Part shown: piece after piece, positions 1 through 9,320 of the stretch
Layout: the number at the start of each line of letters is the position of its first letter
Numbering within the stretch: the stretch's first letter is position 1
Source of the DNA: Aureitalea sp. L0-47
GTDB lineage: Bacteria; Bacteroidota; Bacteroidia; Flavobacteriales; Flavobacteriaceae
Assembly (NCBI RefSeq): GCF_026126405.1
Contig: NZ_JAFMTQ010000004.1
Span: 162,734-226,733, forward strand
Length of the DNA: 64,000 nt
Reading direction: 5' to 3'
Made by a program: the position numbers and the translations under genes
Notes under the pieces: model-generated
What the model was told of the DNA's origin: nothing
The model's input: the letters and a program-made list of their open reading frames with translations, nothing else
Database searches by the model: none

Positions 1-1100
1 GTAGTCACGCTCAGTGCCGGTCCGAAGGTCTCTTCCTTAAACATTACCATGTCTGGAGTCACACCACTTACTACAGTAGGTGCATACCAGGCCTCCTCCC
101 TCCTGCCCCCAGTTTCCAGCTTGGCCCCGGCGGCTATTGTATCTTTTACCTGTGATTCCAGTTCCTTCGCAAGGTCTTTCCTTGCCAGGGTTCCTATATA
201 GGTTTCGGGATCTAAAGGATCTCCACTTTTTAATTCTTCAACTCTTTTAACTAGTTTCTGAATAAATTCTTCGGAAATGGACTCCTGGACTAGCAGGCGT
301 TTTCCGGCAATACAACTCTGACCCGTATTCTGAAACCGAGCCTGTATGCAGGTTTCCAGGGTATTTTCCATATCGCAATCCTCCAGAACTATCAAAGCGT
401 TGTTTCCTCCCAGTTCCAGGACACTTTTCTTAATGTTCTTTCCTGCCGTTTGGGCAACTGCAGAACCAGCAGGACCACTTCCTGTTAAAGTGACGGCTTT
501 CACCACAGGATTATCAATAATACTCTCAACTTGATTACTACCCACCAAAAGCGTTGTAAAAGAATGATCAGGGAAACCTGCTCGCCTGAAGACTTCCTCG
601 ATCTTTAAGGCACTTCCGAAAACATTGGACGCATGTTTTAACACAGCCACATTTCCGGCCATCAATGTGGGAGCAGCAAAACGAAATACCTGCCAGAAAG
701 GGTAGTTCCATGGCATAACAGCAAGAATCACTCCTAAAGGTTCATGACGCACATAGCTAATATCGGCATCGCTTTCGATTGTTTCATTAGACAACTGAGA
801 TTCCGCATTTTCGGCGTAATAATCGCATACCCAGGCACACTTTTCCACCTCGGCAATAGCCTGGGAAATCGGTTTTCCCATTTCATCTGAGATGTTGCTA
901 GCATATAACTTTGCATCCTTTCTCAATATATGGGCGGCTTTCTTCATGAGTTCGGACCTCTCCGAAAAATGAGTTTTCCTCCATTTCAGATAACGCCGGT
1001 GCGCCCGCTCTAACAGGGCATTCAGCTGTTCCGAAGAATGTAGTGTGTAAGTGTCTACAACTTTGTTGTTATAAGGATTTATGGATTGAACCTCCTTCAT
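1..1100 (-). CDS. NAD(P)-dependent aldehyde dehydrogenase, succinate-semialdehyde type (3' end cut by window)
   Basis: This is an open frame reading leftwards from the ATG at 1100 (MKEVQSINPYNNKV) without a stop before the window edge, so about the first 366 residues are present and the C-terminus is missing. It belongs to the aldehyde dehydrogenase superfamily: the cofactor-binding segment PWNYPFWQ, the catalytic-Glu motif LELGGNNALIV and the catalytic-Cys motif NTGQSCIAGKR are all readable in the usual order. Overall wording is closest to succinate-semialdehyde dehydrogenases (GabD/Sad-like), which oxidise an aldehyde to its acid in the cytoplasm. The exact substrate cannot be told from sequence. 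A GGAGG-like stretch lies inside the first codons, not upstream. The next gene is divergent. Confidence 0.9.
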   Translation of the reverse strand, partial: MKEVQSINPYNNKVVDTYTLHSSEQLNALLERAHRRYLKWRKTHFSERSELMKKAAHILRKDAKLYASNISDEMGKPISQAIAEVEKCAWVCDYYAENAESQLSNETIESDADISYVRHEPLGVILAVMPWNYPFWQVFRFAAPTLMAGNVAVLKHASNVFGSALKIEEVFRRAGFPDHSFTTLLVGSNQVESIIDNPVVKAVTLTGSGPAGSAVAQTAGKNIKKSVLELGGNNALIVLEDCDMENTLETCIQARFQNTGQSCIAGKRLLVQESISEEFIQKLVKRVEELKSGDPLDPETYIGTLARKDLAKELESQVKDTIAAGAKLETGGRREEAWYAPTVVSGVTPDMVMFKEETFGPALSVT

Positions 1101-1221
1101 AGCGCTAGTGTTTCAGACCTATAAAAATACATCGAAAGCTGTTGAAAACATAGTTTATAACTTATCCTTCTGAAATTTTTTAAACGACCGTCTTTTCCTA
1201 CTTTTATTCAAACACCTAGTT

Positions 1222-1629
1222 ATGGAACCACGTGACAGGTCGCTGCTACATTTAAGGCCAGAAATTCCTTCAGCGACCGTGAACCCCGCAATGACTTCAG
1301 AAGAAACCTTTCAGAATCAAACGCTACGCCCTGTAGCCAAGCTTCAGAATCAACTTTTACTTGAAGTATTCAGAAATTATGTCCGAAAGCACAAAAATGT
1401 GTTTTACGACCTTTCCATTGAGAAACGACTCGATTATATCGAAAACGCTATCCACAAGGATATGAAATTTCGCAATTCACTGAAAGGCATCATCATTGGA
1501 CAGTTTACAGTTCAGGAATATAAAGAGTATACCTTGAATTCCTCTGCATTGAACAAACGGATGATGAATATCGTTAAGGAAAGACTGAAGAGTAACGTCC
1601 AGCTATTGGAATATCAGTACGCGCATTAG
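1222..1629 (+). CDS. conserved flavobacterial protein of unknown function (often labelled glyoxalase)
   Basis: The 135-residue soluble protein has no signal peptide. Its first ~30 residues look disordered, followed by a helical, basic core (NQTLRPVAKLQNQLLLEVF ... EKRLDYIENAIHKDMKFRN ... SALNKRMMNIVKERLKSN). From memory, close relatives occur across Flavobacteriaceae and are sometimes named glyoxalase, but no vicinal-oxygen-chelate fold or metal ligands are visible, so the name should not be transferred. The last 27 bases overlap the convergent DUF3307 gene. The function is unknown; the conserved basic helices might bind nucleic acid, which is inference only. Confidence 0.75.
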   Translation: MEPRDRSLLHLRPEIPSATVNPAMTSEETFQNQTLRPVAKLQNQLLLEVFRNYVRKHKNVFYDLSIEKRLDYIENAIHKDMKFRNSLKGIIIGQFTVQEYKEYTLNSSALNKRMMNIVKERLKSNVQLLEYQYAH

Positions 1630-2337
1630 GAAGCCTATCACAATCGTTAAGGCAAAACTCATCAATGTTCCTATAAGTACGTATTCGGTTTGTTTACGAG
1701 CACCACTCTTACTTTTATCGCTGAATCGAAGTATCGATTTGGCGGCGATAAGGAAGCCAATAGCCGAAAAATTATCAGTTATTATAAAGGTAAGCACAAG
1801 AATCCGTTCAAATATCCCGATATACCTGCCGGCCTTATCCAGGCTTTTGATACCATCTTCTTTCTTAATTTCCTTTTGCCAGCCACGTGTAGCCTTTCCT
1901 ATGATGAATCCAATGGGAAAGATCACCATGAGATAACCTGTTACATAAATGAGGAAGTCTTCAGATGCCAGTGCGGAAGTAACGAACGGGATAAGTTCAC
2001 CGAAATTCTCTGTGGCATATAACCATACGAGGGCCAGTACAACAATATGAAAGAACTGATCCCAAAGAAAGTACACAAGCGAATCCGATTTTTGATGAAG
2101 TTTCCACAGATCGATGAAAAAATGGGTAACGGCGATGATAAGCGGAACTTCCCACAAGCTCCAGTCCTGAACTATTAAATAGGTTAACAGCCCGGCAAGG
2201 GCAGCATGAATGTACAGGAATATGGACTTTCCCTTACGATCGCGTTTTTGCTTTATCCACTTTTTGGATTGAAAGACAAAGTCGGTTATTACGTGTGCGA
2301 GCAGTAACTGCAAGGCAAAAATCAATTCCTGATTCAT
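1603..2337 (-). CDS. DUF3307 family integral membrane protein
   Basis: The 244-residue protein has about six to seven hydrophobic segments. Its N-terminal half carries the DUF3307 signature: LLAHVITDFVFQSKKWIKQK, with conserved H/D residues, followed by YIHAALAG and THFFIDLWK. This family has no established biochemical role. The start overlaps the stop of the upstream satD-like gene by 4 bases (ATGA arrangement), so the two are translationally coupled, and SatD-DUF3307 pairs are a recurrent arrangement in Bacteroidota. The 3' end overlaps the convergent 135-residue gene by 27 bases. Confidence 0.88.
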   Translation of the reverse strand: MNQELIFALQLLLAHVITDFVFQSKKWIKQKRDRKGKSIFLYIHAALAGLLTYLIVQDWSLWEVPLIIAVTHFFIDLWKLHQKSDSLVYFLWDQFFHIVVLALVWLYATENFGELIPFVTSALASEDFLIYVTGYLMVIFPIGFIIGKATRGWQKEIKKEDGIKSLDKAGRYIGIFERILVLTFIITDNFSAIGFLIAAKSILRFSDKSKSGARKQTEYVLIGTLMSFALTIVIGFLMRVLIFQ

Positions 2338-3008
2338 ACGAATTCACTTTTTATTACTTGTTCAAAACGTTGTAGCAACAAACGAATCTCTTCCCAGCCT
2401 GCTGCCTTTTTCCTGTGATTTATTGCAGCCTGGCTTCTATTAAGTTGTTCAGCGATCTGTTTTTCTTTTAATTGCTTCAGAAGAAAATAGACAACTTCAG
2501 CAGAGGCCATTGACCATCGGTCGGTGATGCTGTCCAGAAACTTCATGTGTACCCTGAATTCATCATTTATATTGCTATTCGGGGTTGTGAGTGCCATTTT
2601 TAACTGCTTGGTTTTCATACTGTCCAGCGTGCGTCCGGATAACTGAAAAGCCTCGCCATTACTCACATTAATCGCATTTACATCGTAGCTTGCTTCTCCT
2701 ATGCCAATGGAGATTCGTACATCCGACACAGGAATTGTATTCCCTGCCTCCTCACCACTGTCACTAAAACTGTTGATCAAGGCTTTTAATCGCAGTGCGA
2801 TCTGCAAGGCCTGTGAGGGATCTTCAACGATACCCTGAAAGCTATCACCACGAAACAGGGTAAAAGCGGTGACATCATCCCCGGTTTCCTGACTGATTAC
2901 CTGAAATTCATTGGTTAAACGTTGAATAATCGTCTGAATCGTATTCTGACTGTATGCCGAGGAATTTACCAGGTCTCCAGTTATTACCGCTACGGTTGCA
3001 GTTTTCAT
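2334..3008 (-). CDS. SatD family protein with C-terminal helix-turn-helix
   Basis: The 224-residue soluble protein begins TATVAVITGDLVNSS, the N-terminal signature of SatD-family proteins, named after a Streptococcus mutans acid-tolerance locus. Residues ~1-150 form the conserved domain with DDVTAFTLFRGDSFQG and DVRISIGIGEA, which recalls a nucleotide-cyclase-like fold. Residues ~165-220 (KQLKEKQIAEQLNRSQAAINHRKK) read as a helix-turn-helix, suggesting DNA binding. It is translationally coupled to the DUF3307 membrane protein downstream. The 115-base AT-rich region in front contains an inverted repeat next to its -7 element, consistent with self-regulation. Function is inferred, not established. 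Confidence 0.8.
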   Translation of the reverse strand: MKTATVAVITGDLVNSSAYSQNTIQTIIQRLTNEFQVISQETGDDVTAFTLFRGDSFQGIVEDPSQALQIALRLKALINSFSDSGEEAGNTIPVSDVRISIGIGEASYDVNAINVSNGEAFQLSGRTLDSMKTKQLKMALTTPNSNINDEFRVHMKFLDSITDRWSMASAEVVYFLLKQLKEKQIAEQLNRSQAAINHRKKAAGWEEIRLLLQRFEQVIKSEFV

Positions 3009-3042
3009 TCTTTTTTACTTTGAATAATGAACTATCTCACTA

Positions 3043-3117
3043 CAAATATAACTATTATTACTTATATTTATTATTTATTAGCTTATTTTATTATATTTCT
3101 CATGTATAATAAGTAAT
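3043..3117 (-). promoter_or_regulatory. satD-like promoter with flanking inverted repeat
   Basis: On the minus strand TATATTTG (3043-3050) fits the Bacteroidota -7 consensus TAnnTTTG, about 35 bases before the start codon. Just upstream of it lie ATTACTTAT (3057-3065) and its exact reverse complement ATAAGTAAT (3109-3117), with more TTATTTAT-like words between them. The arrangement suggests operator half-sites overlapping the promoter. No clear -33 TTTG is present. This is a sequence-pattern call only. Confidence 0.45.
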
Positions 3118-3123
3118 GATGGT

Positions 3124-3810
3124 CTATTGATCATTCAGTAGTGATACCCCATTGAGATCGGTGGTTAGTACCTCGCTCATATAATCAAAATAAGGTCGCA
3201 ACAATCCGAAGTGATGCGCCAGATTGTCCCTAAAATCGGTCGAAAACACCTCCTCATCGGTGAAAGAATGTGTAACAAAGTAGCTTTTTAGTCGAATGAG
3301 GTCTATATCGGGATGATCCTTACTGAAACCTTTAGGGGCTGTTTTTACTGCATATTCCTGGTTGAATCCCCCGAATGCCTTCTCGAATTTCTTGTCTGAG
3401 AGTATTTCCCTTATTTCTGAAGCATCCATTTCGAATTCCTTCCGAATGCGCAACAGATCTGCCGGTTCCGGATTAAAGAAACCACCCGCCATCAAGGAAT
3501 TACCGGGTTCTAGCCGAAGATAATAACCTCCTCTTCTATGTGCACCTGCCCTACTAAAACTAACGCTCCGATGAACATTATACGGGGTCTTATCCTTGCT
3601 AAAACGAATATCCCTATTAATTCGAAACACCTTTACCTTGGCGATCTCATCGGTTTGATTCAGGGCCGCTTCAACATCAGCATAGAACTGCTTCAACAGT
3701 TTTTCATTGGCCTGGTACCGCTTCTTGTTTTCCTGCATCCATTCCCGGTAATTGTTCTTTTTTAGTTGCTTGAGAAAGCTGAAGATCTCTTTGGTGATCA
3801 CTGTACTCAT
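3124..3810 (-). CDS. DUF2461 domain-containing protein
   Basis: The 228-residue soluble protein matches the DUF2461 (TIGR02453-type) family, common in Bacteroidota and with no known activity. Recognisable parts are the N-terminal FLKQLKKNNYREWMQENKKRY, the FRINRDIRFSKDKTPYN segment, and GGYYLRLEPGNSLMAGGFFNPEP in the middle. Length is typical for the family, and the start shown is the only sensible one. It is monocistronic, with the AT-rich region before satD on one side and a divergent small membrane-protein gene on the other. Confidence 0.88.
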   Translation of the reverse strand: MSTVITKEIFSFLKQLKKNNYREWMQENKKRYQANEKLLKQFYADVEAALNQTDEIAKVKVFRINRDIRFSKDKTPYNVHRSVSFSRAGAHRRGGYYLRLEPGNSLMAGGFFNPEPADLLRIRKEFEMDASEIREILSDKKFEKAFGGFNQEYAVKTAPKGFSKDHPDIDLIRLKSYFVTHSFTDEEVFSTDFRDNLAHHFGLLRPYFDYMSEVLTTDLNGVSLLNDQ

Positions 3811-3892
3811 AGTTCTGTCGCTTAGTGCATTAAAGATACGCTTAATTATTTTTCAGTACATTTATCTATTCAACCCTAAAAACCAATGTATT

Positions 3893-4321
3893 ATGACAAC
3901 CACCAAACCCAACACTGGCTTTTGGATCATTGCTGTTCTAGCTCTTTTATGGTATCTCTTTGGGGTATTTCAATATCTGGCATCAACACTCATGTACGAT
4001 ACCGTAAAAGACACTATGACAGAAGCTTTAATCGAAATCGTCGATGGGCTTCCCTCCTGGTATAATTATGTGTTCGCCCTGGCGATATTTTCCGGGTTAT
4101 TTGCCTGCATACTGATGCTGGTAAAAAAGAAACTATCGGTTCCCCTATTTGGGCTCTCCCTGCTGGCAGTCCTGGTTCAAATGTGCTATTGGTTGTTCGC
4201 GACCGAAGTAATGGACGTAGAAGGAGCAAAAGCAGCAATAATGCCTATGCTAGTGATCATAGTGGCGATTTTCCTTTACTTCTACAGTAAAGGTGCATCC
4301 CAAAAAGGTTGGCTGCGATAA
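3893..4321 (+). CDS. small four-helix integral membrane protein
   Basis: The chosen start at 3893 (MTTTKPNTGFW) gives 142 residues. An in-frame extension upstream to 3752 would run into the divergent DUF2461 coding region and adds non-conserved residues, so it is rejected. Four hydrophobic segments are seen (residues ~8-30, ~55-80, ~84-105, ~115-135), separated by short charged loops. It resembles uncharacterised flavobacterial membrane proteins sometimes called sugar transporter, but at this size no transport mechanism can be supported. A strong terminator follows 17 bases after the stop. Confidence 0.75.
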   Translation: MTTTKPNTGFWIIAVLALLWYLFGVFQYLASTLMYDTVKDTMTEALIEIVDGLPSWYNYVFALAIFSGLFACILMLVKKKLSVPLFGLSLLAVLVQMCYWLFATEVMDVEGAKAAIMPMLVIIVAIFLYFYSKGASQKGWLR

Positions 4322-4337
4322 GGATAAGAATAGTTTA

Positions 4338-4363
4338 AAGCGGGATCATTTCCCGCTTTTTTT
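4338..4363 (+). terminator. intrinsic terminator after the small membrane protein
   Basis: AAGCGGGA (4338-4345) pairs with TCCCGCTT (4351-4358) across a 5-base loop, and the run of T continues to 4363. It terminates the plus-strand gene. The hairpin overlaps the 3' end of the convergent corA gene by two bases and may act on that transcript weakly. Confidence 0.85.
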
Positions 4364-5456
4364 ATATCCACTTTTTTCTTCTAAAATACCACAACATCAA
4401 CAAAAACACAAGTAGCATGAGGCCCCAAAGGACAAAATAACCATACTTATATTTCAATTCTGGCATATAATCGAAGTTCATACCATATATGCCCGCCATA
4501 AACGTAAGTGGAATAAATATCGAGGCCATAATGGTAAGTACCTTCATGATCTCATTCATGCGATTACTAATGTTCGTCATATGCATATCCATTAATCCCC
4601 AGGTCATCTCGCGATATAAATCCAGGCTTTCACTTATCTGAAGGATATGATTGTACAAATCGCGGAGGTAGTTATTCGTTTTTGGGTCGATCATATCAAT
4701 TTCCGACTTCTCCAATCGGTTGATCACCTCGCGCAAGGGCGTTATGGCTCGTTTGATCTTTAACACCTCTCTTTTGAGTAGCTGTATATCTTTTATTATA
4801 TCTGAGCCATGTACATCAGAATCAAAGAGAACATCTTCTATTAATTCAATTCTATCACTGAGAGAATCAATTACAGCGAAATAATTATCCACGATCGCAT
4901 CTAGCAACGCGAACATTAGATAATCTGACCCGGCCCTACGAATCCTTCCTTTATCTTTCAATATTCGGTCACGCACAGTACCAAAAACGTCACCATCCGC
5001 CTCCTGAAATGTGACTACGTAACCAAATCCAACTACCATACTTACGTGCTCAATTACTAGCTCCGATGCATCATTATAATACAGCATCTTATAAATAATG
5101 AACAGGTAATCCTCGTATTCATCCAGCCTGGGTCGTTGATTGGTGGTAACGATATCTTCCAGAATTAAAGGGTGGAGATTGTAATGTTCTCCCAGCTTTT
5201 CAATGACCTCTACATTGCTTAATCCATCAACGTTGATCCAGGTTACTTCCTCGGTTGTTTTAAATCGAAATGCTTCCTCAACACCCTCAGCTATAAAGGA
5301 ATCTGCATGGGTAGGAGAATAGTCGATAATCTCAACCTGACTCACAGCCGTGTCCTTAGTGCCTATATATTTAACCGTGCCAGGAGAATAGTTCCGCGCC
5401 TTGCGCTTTGGCAGGTTTTTAAATTTGCTTAATCGGACTCTGTTGTTTTTGGCCAT
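4362..5456 (-). CDS. corA: CorA family magnesium/cobalt transporter
   Basis: The 364-residue protein has the CorA architecture: a long cytoplasmic N-terminal alpha/beta region with a coiled helix (IQLLKREVLKIKRAITPLREVINRL), then two C-terminal membrane helices (~300-322 and ~335-357). The invariant YGMN motif stands at the end of the first helix (AGIYGMNFDYMPEL), and the C-terminus is very basic (FRRKKWI). The family forms pentamers that carry Mg2+ (also Co2+ or Ni2+) into the cell. It lies directly downstream of the his operon (hisIE stop at 5501) on the same strand, with 44 bases between, so read-through is possible but a functional link is not implied. Confidence 0.95.
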   Translation of the reverse strand: MAKNNRVRLSKFKNLPKRKARNYSPGTVKYIGTKDTAVSQVEIIDYSPTHADSFIAEGVEEAFRFKTTEEVTWINVDGLSNVEVIEKLGEHYNLHPLILEDIVTTNQRPRLDEYEDYLFIIYKMLYYNDASELVIEHVSMVVGFGYVVTFQEADGDVFGTVRDRILKDKGRIRRAGSDYLMFALLDAIVDNYFAVIDSLSDRIELIEDVLFDSDVHGSDIIKDIQLLKREVLKIKRAITPLREVINRLEKSEIDMIDPKTNNYLRDLYNHILQISESLDLYREMTWGLMDMHMTNISNRMNEIMKVLTIMASIFIPLTFMAGIYGMNFDYMPELKYKYGYFVLWGLMLLVFLLMLWYFRRKKWI

Positions 5457-5500
5457 TTCAATCTTGATTTCGTAAGAAATATACAGAAAAACAAGATTAA

Positions 5501-6118
5501 CTATTCCGAGGAAGGGTTAAACTTATGCCTGGAGCGTAAGGTTTTATCCACATCCCGCAGGTGAAATCCTTTGGTTTGCAGCAATATCAGTGTATGAAAC
5601 AACAAATCCGCGGCCTCATTCAGAAAGGCAAGATCATTGTCATCTTTCGACTCGATCACAAGCTCTACGGCCTCTTCCCCCACTTTTTGAGCGACTTTAT
5701 TCACACCTTTCCTGAAAAGTGATGCCACATATGAACCCTCCATTTCCGGGTGATTCTTCCGTTCTTCTATAACATCCTCCAGATAACTTAGAAATCCGAA
5801 TTTTGGCTGGTTCTTCTCACCCCAACAGGTATCGCTGCCTTTATGACAAACCGGCCCGTCCGGGATCACCTCCGCAAGCAAGGTGTCATTATCACAGTCC
5901 GAAGTTAGAGACACGAGGTTCAGGGTATTTCCGGATTCTTCTCCCTTCATCCACAGTGCTCCTTTTTTTCTGCTGAAAAAAGTCACTTTTCTGGTTTCAA
6001 GAGTCTGTTTTACTGCTTCCTCATTCATAAAACCAAGCATCAGGACATTGCGTGTTAATTTATCCTGAACTACTACAGGCACCAGGCCGTCTGTGTATTT
6101 TTTAAAATCGATTTCCAT
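5501..6118 (-). CDS. hisIE: bifunctional phosphoribosyl-AMP cyclohydrolase / phosphoribosyl-ATP pyrophosphatase
   Basis: The 205-residue fusion covers steps two and three of histidine biosynthesis. Residues ~1-105 are the HisI domain, with TFFSRKKGALWMKGEESGN, the metal-binding DCDNDTLL and the Cys of GPVCHKGSDTCW. Residues ~110-205 are the all-helical HisE domain, with RKGVNKVAQKVGEEAVELV and EAADLLFHTLILL. The fusion order I-E is the usual one in Bacteroidota. It is the last gene of the his operon, 12 bases after hisF. Confidence 0.97.
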   Translation of the reverse strand: MEIDFKKYTDGLVPVVVQDKLTRNVLMLGFMNEEAVKQTLETRKVTFFSRKKGALWMKGEESGNTLNLVSLTSDCDNDTLLAEVIPDGPVCHKGSDTCWGEKNQPKFGFLSYLEDVIEERKNHPEMEGSYVASLFRKGVNKVAQKVGEEAVELVIESKDDNDLAFLNEAADLLFHTLILLQTKGFHLRDVDKTLRSRHKFNPSSE

Positions 6119-6130
6119 AGTGATCGTTTT

Positions 6131-6886
6131 TTATGTACGAACAGGGATTCCCTGTTCTTTTAATTTCTTTTTTAGATCTGATATTTTAATTTCCTTGAAG
6201 TGAAAAACACTGGCAGCCAGTGCCGCATCTGAGTTTCCATAGATAAAAGTATCGGCAAAATGCTGCTCATTTCCCGCACCACCGGATGCGATTATCGGAA
6301 TATTTACGAGTTCAGTGAGCTTAGCCAGTGCCTCATTGGCAAAACCATTCTTGGTTCCATCGTGATCCATAGACGTAAACATGATCTCTCCCGCTCCTCT
6401 TTCCTCTACTTCTTTCGCCCATTCGAAGAGATCTACCTCGGTAGGCACTTTTCCTCCTACCAGGTGTACTTTCCATGAGTCATCAATCTTCTTTGCGTCG
6501 ATAGCGACCACTATGCACTGATTTCCGAAACGGGACGACAGCTCATTCAGTAATTCAGGGCGCTTCACCGCCGCTGAATTTACACACACCTTATCTGCAC
6601 CGTTCTTTAATAGCACTTCCACATCCTCTACACTCGAAATACCACCTCCCACGGTGAATGGTATCCTGATTCTAGCTGCTACGCGAAGAACGAGGTCGGC
6701 CAGGGTTTTTCTTTTTTCTTCTGAAGCGGATATATCAAGGAAAACCAGCTCATCTGCCCCGGAATCACAATAGATTTCGGCCAGTTCAACCGGGTCCCCT
6801 GCATCCCGAAGGTTCACGAAATTGATTCCTTTCACGGTCCTTCCATCTTTGATATCCAGACAGGGTATGATTCGTTTAGTTAGCAT
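6131..6886 (-). CDS. hisF: imidazole glycerol phosphate synthase, cyclase subunit
   Basis: The 251-residue beta/alpha barrel works with HisH to make imidazole glycerol phosphate and AICAR. The catalytic Asp in [12 protein letters not shown] near the N-terminus and the second one in [12 protein letters not shown] are present, as are the phosphate-binding VGGGIS and ASGGAG loops. The start overlaps the end of hisA by 11 bases, indicating tight coupling. Length is standard. Confidence 0.98.
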   Translation of the reverse strand: MLTKRIIPCLDIKDGRTVKGINFVNLRDAGDPVELAEIYCDSGADELVFLDISASEEKRKTLADLVLRVAARIRIPFTVGGGISSVEDVEVLLKNGADKVCVNSAAVKRPELLNELSSRFGNQCIVVAIDAKKIDDSWKVHLVGGKVPTEVDLFEWAKEVEERGAGEIMFTSMDHDGTKNGFANEALAKLTELVNIPIIASGGAGNEQHFADTFIYGNSDAALAASVFHFKEIKISDLKKKLKEQGIPVRT

Positions 6887-7604
6887 TCAGTATAAAATTT
6901 TCAAGTTGTTTGAGTGAAATTCGCTGCTCATAGATCGCTTTTCCGATAATTACACCCTCACATCCTAAATCCTTAAGTCGGGGTAATTCGTCAAACTTCG
7001 AGATACCACCCGATGCGATCAGGTTTATTTCTTCTATTTCATTTAAAATCTTTTCATATAACTGGAAAGATGGCCCCTCCAACATTCCGTCTTTGCTTAT
7101 ATCCGTACAAATGACATACTTAGCTCCACCCTTTCGGTAGTTTCGGATGAAGGGAATTAGCTCTTCTTTCGACTCTTCCAACCACCCGCTGACAGCAACT
7201 TTTTCGTCGCGGGCATCCGCCCCCAGGATGATCTTATCACTTCCGTAAGTCTTTAACCATTTCAGAAATATGTCGGGCGATTTCACTGCAATGCTTCCAC
7301 CCGTCACCTGGTTTGCACCGCTTTCGAAAGCGATATGCAAGTCCTCATCCGATTTCAATCCTCCACCAAAATCAACCTTTAACCCTGTTTTTCCCGTGAT
7401 ACTCTCCAGAACTTTGTGGTTTATAATCCTTCCTCCCTTCGCGCCATCCAGGTCAACAAGATGAAGGTATTCGATACCATGTGCTTCGAACATTTTAGCC
7501 ACCTCCAGCGGGTCCTCGTTGTAAATCACCTTAGTATTGTAGTCTCCTTTTGTGAGTCGGACACATTTTCCTTCAATTAAATCTATAGCGGGGATGATTC
7601 TCAT
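6876..7604 (-). CDS. hisA: ProFAR isomerase (phosphoribosylformimino-AICAR-P isomerase)
   Basis: This 242-residue barrel enzyme is homologous to its neighbour HisF. It isomerises ProFAR to PRFAR. The catalytic Asp pair is in [12 protein letters not shown] (residue ~8) and [14 protein letters not shown] (residue ~130). The phosphate loops DFGGGLKS and [12 protein letters not shown] are intact. It overlaps hisH by 4 bases upstream and hisF by 11 bases downstream. Confidence 0.98.
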   Translation of the reverse strand: MRIIPAIDLIEGKCVRLTKGDYNTKVIYNEDPLEVAKMFEAHGIEYLHLVDLDGAKGGRIINHKVLESITGKTGLKVDFGGGLKSDEDLHIAFESGANQVTGGSIAVKSPDIFLKWLKTYGSDKIILGADARDEKVAVSGWLEESKEELIPFIRNYRKGGAKYVICTDISKDGMLEGPSFQLYEKILNEIEEINLIASGGISKFDELPRLKDLGCEGVIIGKAIYEQRISLKQLENFILNAN

Positions 7605-8182
7605 AACGACAAGAAGTTTTTTAATAGTTGTTCTCCTGCGATACTGCTTTTTTCGGGGTGAAATTGGACACCGTAGAAGTTGTTCTTCCGTAGCGCTGCT
7701 GAATAGGGTATTTCGTAATCGCAGACTGCTATAGTTTCATCGCATAGAGGCACATAGTAACTGTGTACCAGGTACATAAATTCATTTTCATCAATGCCAT
7801 CGAACAAATGAGAATTAAGGTCATGAATGCGATTCCAGCCGATCTGCGGCACTTTTACCGCATTTGAAAAGCGTTTTACCTCTTCTGAAATGATTCCAAG
7901 TCCTTGCGTATTATTTTCTTCTGAAGTCTCACAAAGCAATTGCATGCCAAGACATATTCCCAGAACGGGCTGGGTAAGTGTTGGAATTACCTTATCCAGA
8001 CCCGTCTTCCGAAGCTTTTCCATTGCTGAACTGGCCTCTCCCACTCCGGGAAAGATCACTTTATCTGCACTACGAATTTCCTCAGGATCCGAACTCAAAA
8101 CCGGGCTGATCCCGAACCTCTCAAACGCAAACTGGATGTTCTTCACATTACCGGCACCATAATCTATTTGTACTAGTTTCAT
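7601..8182 (-). CDS. hisH: imidazole glycerol phosphate synthase, glutaminase subunit
   Basis: The 193-residue class I glutamine amidotransferase supplies ammonia to HisF. The nucleophile Cys is in [11 protein letters not shown] (residue ~79), and the His-Glu pair is in [10 protein letters not shown] near the C-terminus. The N-terminal [16 protein letters not shown] is typical. It starts immediately at the hisB stop with no intergenic bases. Confidence 0.98.
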   Translation of the reverse strand: MKLVQIDYGAGNVKNIQFAFERFGISPVLSSDPEEIRSADKVIFPGVGEASSAMEKLRKTGLDKVIPTLTQPVLGICLGMQLLCETSEENNTQGLGIISEEVKRFSNAVKVPQIGWNRIHDLNSHLFDGIDENEFMYLVHSYYVPLCDETIAVCDYEIPYSAALRKNNFYGVQFHPEKSSIAGEQLLKNFLSL

Positions 8183-9319
8183 CTACAGTGTTCCTTTCGT
8201 GCTAGGTAATAATAGTTTATCGGTATCGCGCTTTACAGCAGCTTTGATCGCTTTGGCGAATGCTTTGAATATGGCTTCGATCTTGTGGTGTTCATTGTTG
8301 CCTTCAGCCTTGATATTAAGGTTAGCCCGGGCGCTGTCTGTAAACGACTTGAAGAAGTGCATGAACATTTCGGTAGGCATCTTTCCTATCATTTCTCGTT
8401 TGAAGTCTGCTTCCCAAACCAACCAGTTCCTCCCTCCAAAATCGATGGCCACCTGTGCCAGGCAATCATCCATTGGTAAACAAAAACCATAACGCTCTAT
8501 ACCCATCTTATCACCTAATGCAAGGTAGAATGCTTCTCCCAGGGCAATCGCGGTATCCTCTATGGTATGGTGTTCATCCACTTCGAGATCTCCCTTAACT
8601 GAAATCTCAAGATCAAGCATACCATGACGCGACAACTGATCCAGCATATGGTCGAAAAACGCAATCCCTGTGCTAATGTTGCTCCTGCCCGTACCATCGA
8701 GGTTCAGATTTATAGAAATATCCGTTTCATTGGTCTTGCGTTTCACTTGGGAAGTCCTGGCTCCTAACTTCAGAAAGGTAAAGATGGTATCCCAATCGTT
8801 GCTTTCCAGGGCTATGTATTCATCTAGCTCTTTTCTTTCAACAGTGATCTCATCAGTTCCGAGATGTGTCTCGTCATTTATGTAGATCCCTTTGGATCCC
8901 AGGTTTTTGGCCAGTTCCATATCGGTTAACCGATCGCCAATCACAAAGGAACCTTCAAGGTCATACTCCTGGCCAAAATACTTCGTGAGCATTCCGGTTC
9001 CGGGTTTCCTGGTGGGTGCATTGTCTTCGGGAAAAGTGCGATCAATACAGACCTCATCGAAGACCACACCTTCATTCTCAAAGGTCTTAACTATAAAATT
9101 CTGGACAGGCCAAAAGGTATCTTCGGGGAAAACATCGCTTCCAAGGCCATCCTGGTTGGTGATCATGACCAATTCAAAATCAAGCTCTAAAGCGATCTTG
9201 CTCATGGCGGCTATAGCTTTTGGGTAAAAATCCAGTTTGTCGAACGAATCTATCTGCTCATCGGCAGGTTCTTTAATAAGGGTTCCGTCCCTATCTATAA
9301 ATAGTACTTTCTTTTTCAT
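8183..9319 (-). CDS. hisB: bifunctional histidinol-phosphatase / imidazoleglycerol-phosphate dehydratase
   Basis: The 378-residue fusion carries two activities. Residues ~1-165 are a HAD-type phosphatase, with FIDRDGTL as the nucleophile motif, a middle TNQDG and [15 protein letters not shown]. Residues ~185-378 are the dehydratase, with [17 protein letters not shown] and [15 protein letters not shown] as the two metal-binding His clusters. It therefore covers steps seven and nine, so no separate HisN or HisK is needed. Only one base separates it from hisC upstream. Confidence 0.98.
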   Translation of the reverse strand: MKKKVLFIDRDGTLIKEPADEQIDSFDKLDFYPKAIAAMSKIALELDFELVMITNQDGLGSDVFPEDTFWPVQNFIVKTFENEGVVFDEVCIDRTFPEDNAPTRKPGTGMLTKYFGQEYDLEGSFVIGDRLTDMELAKNLGSKGIYINDETHLGTDEITVERKELDEYIALESNDWDTIFTFLKLGARTSQVKRKTNETDISINLNLDGTGRSNISTGIAFFDHMLDQLSRHGMLDLEISVKGDLEVDEHHTIEDTAIALGEAFYLALGDKMGIERYGFCLPMDDCLAQVAIDFGGRNWLVWEADFKREMIGKMPTEMFMHFFKSFTDSARANLNIKAEGNNEHHKIEAIFKAFAKAIKAAVKRDTDKLLLPSTKGTL

Positions 9320-9320
9320 C

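Noticed and set aside
3752..3892. Longer start for the small membrane protein at 3752
   Set aside because: The extension lies antisense within the DUF2461 coding start and a better ATG exists at 3893.
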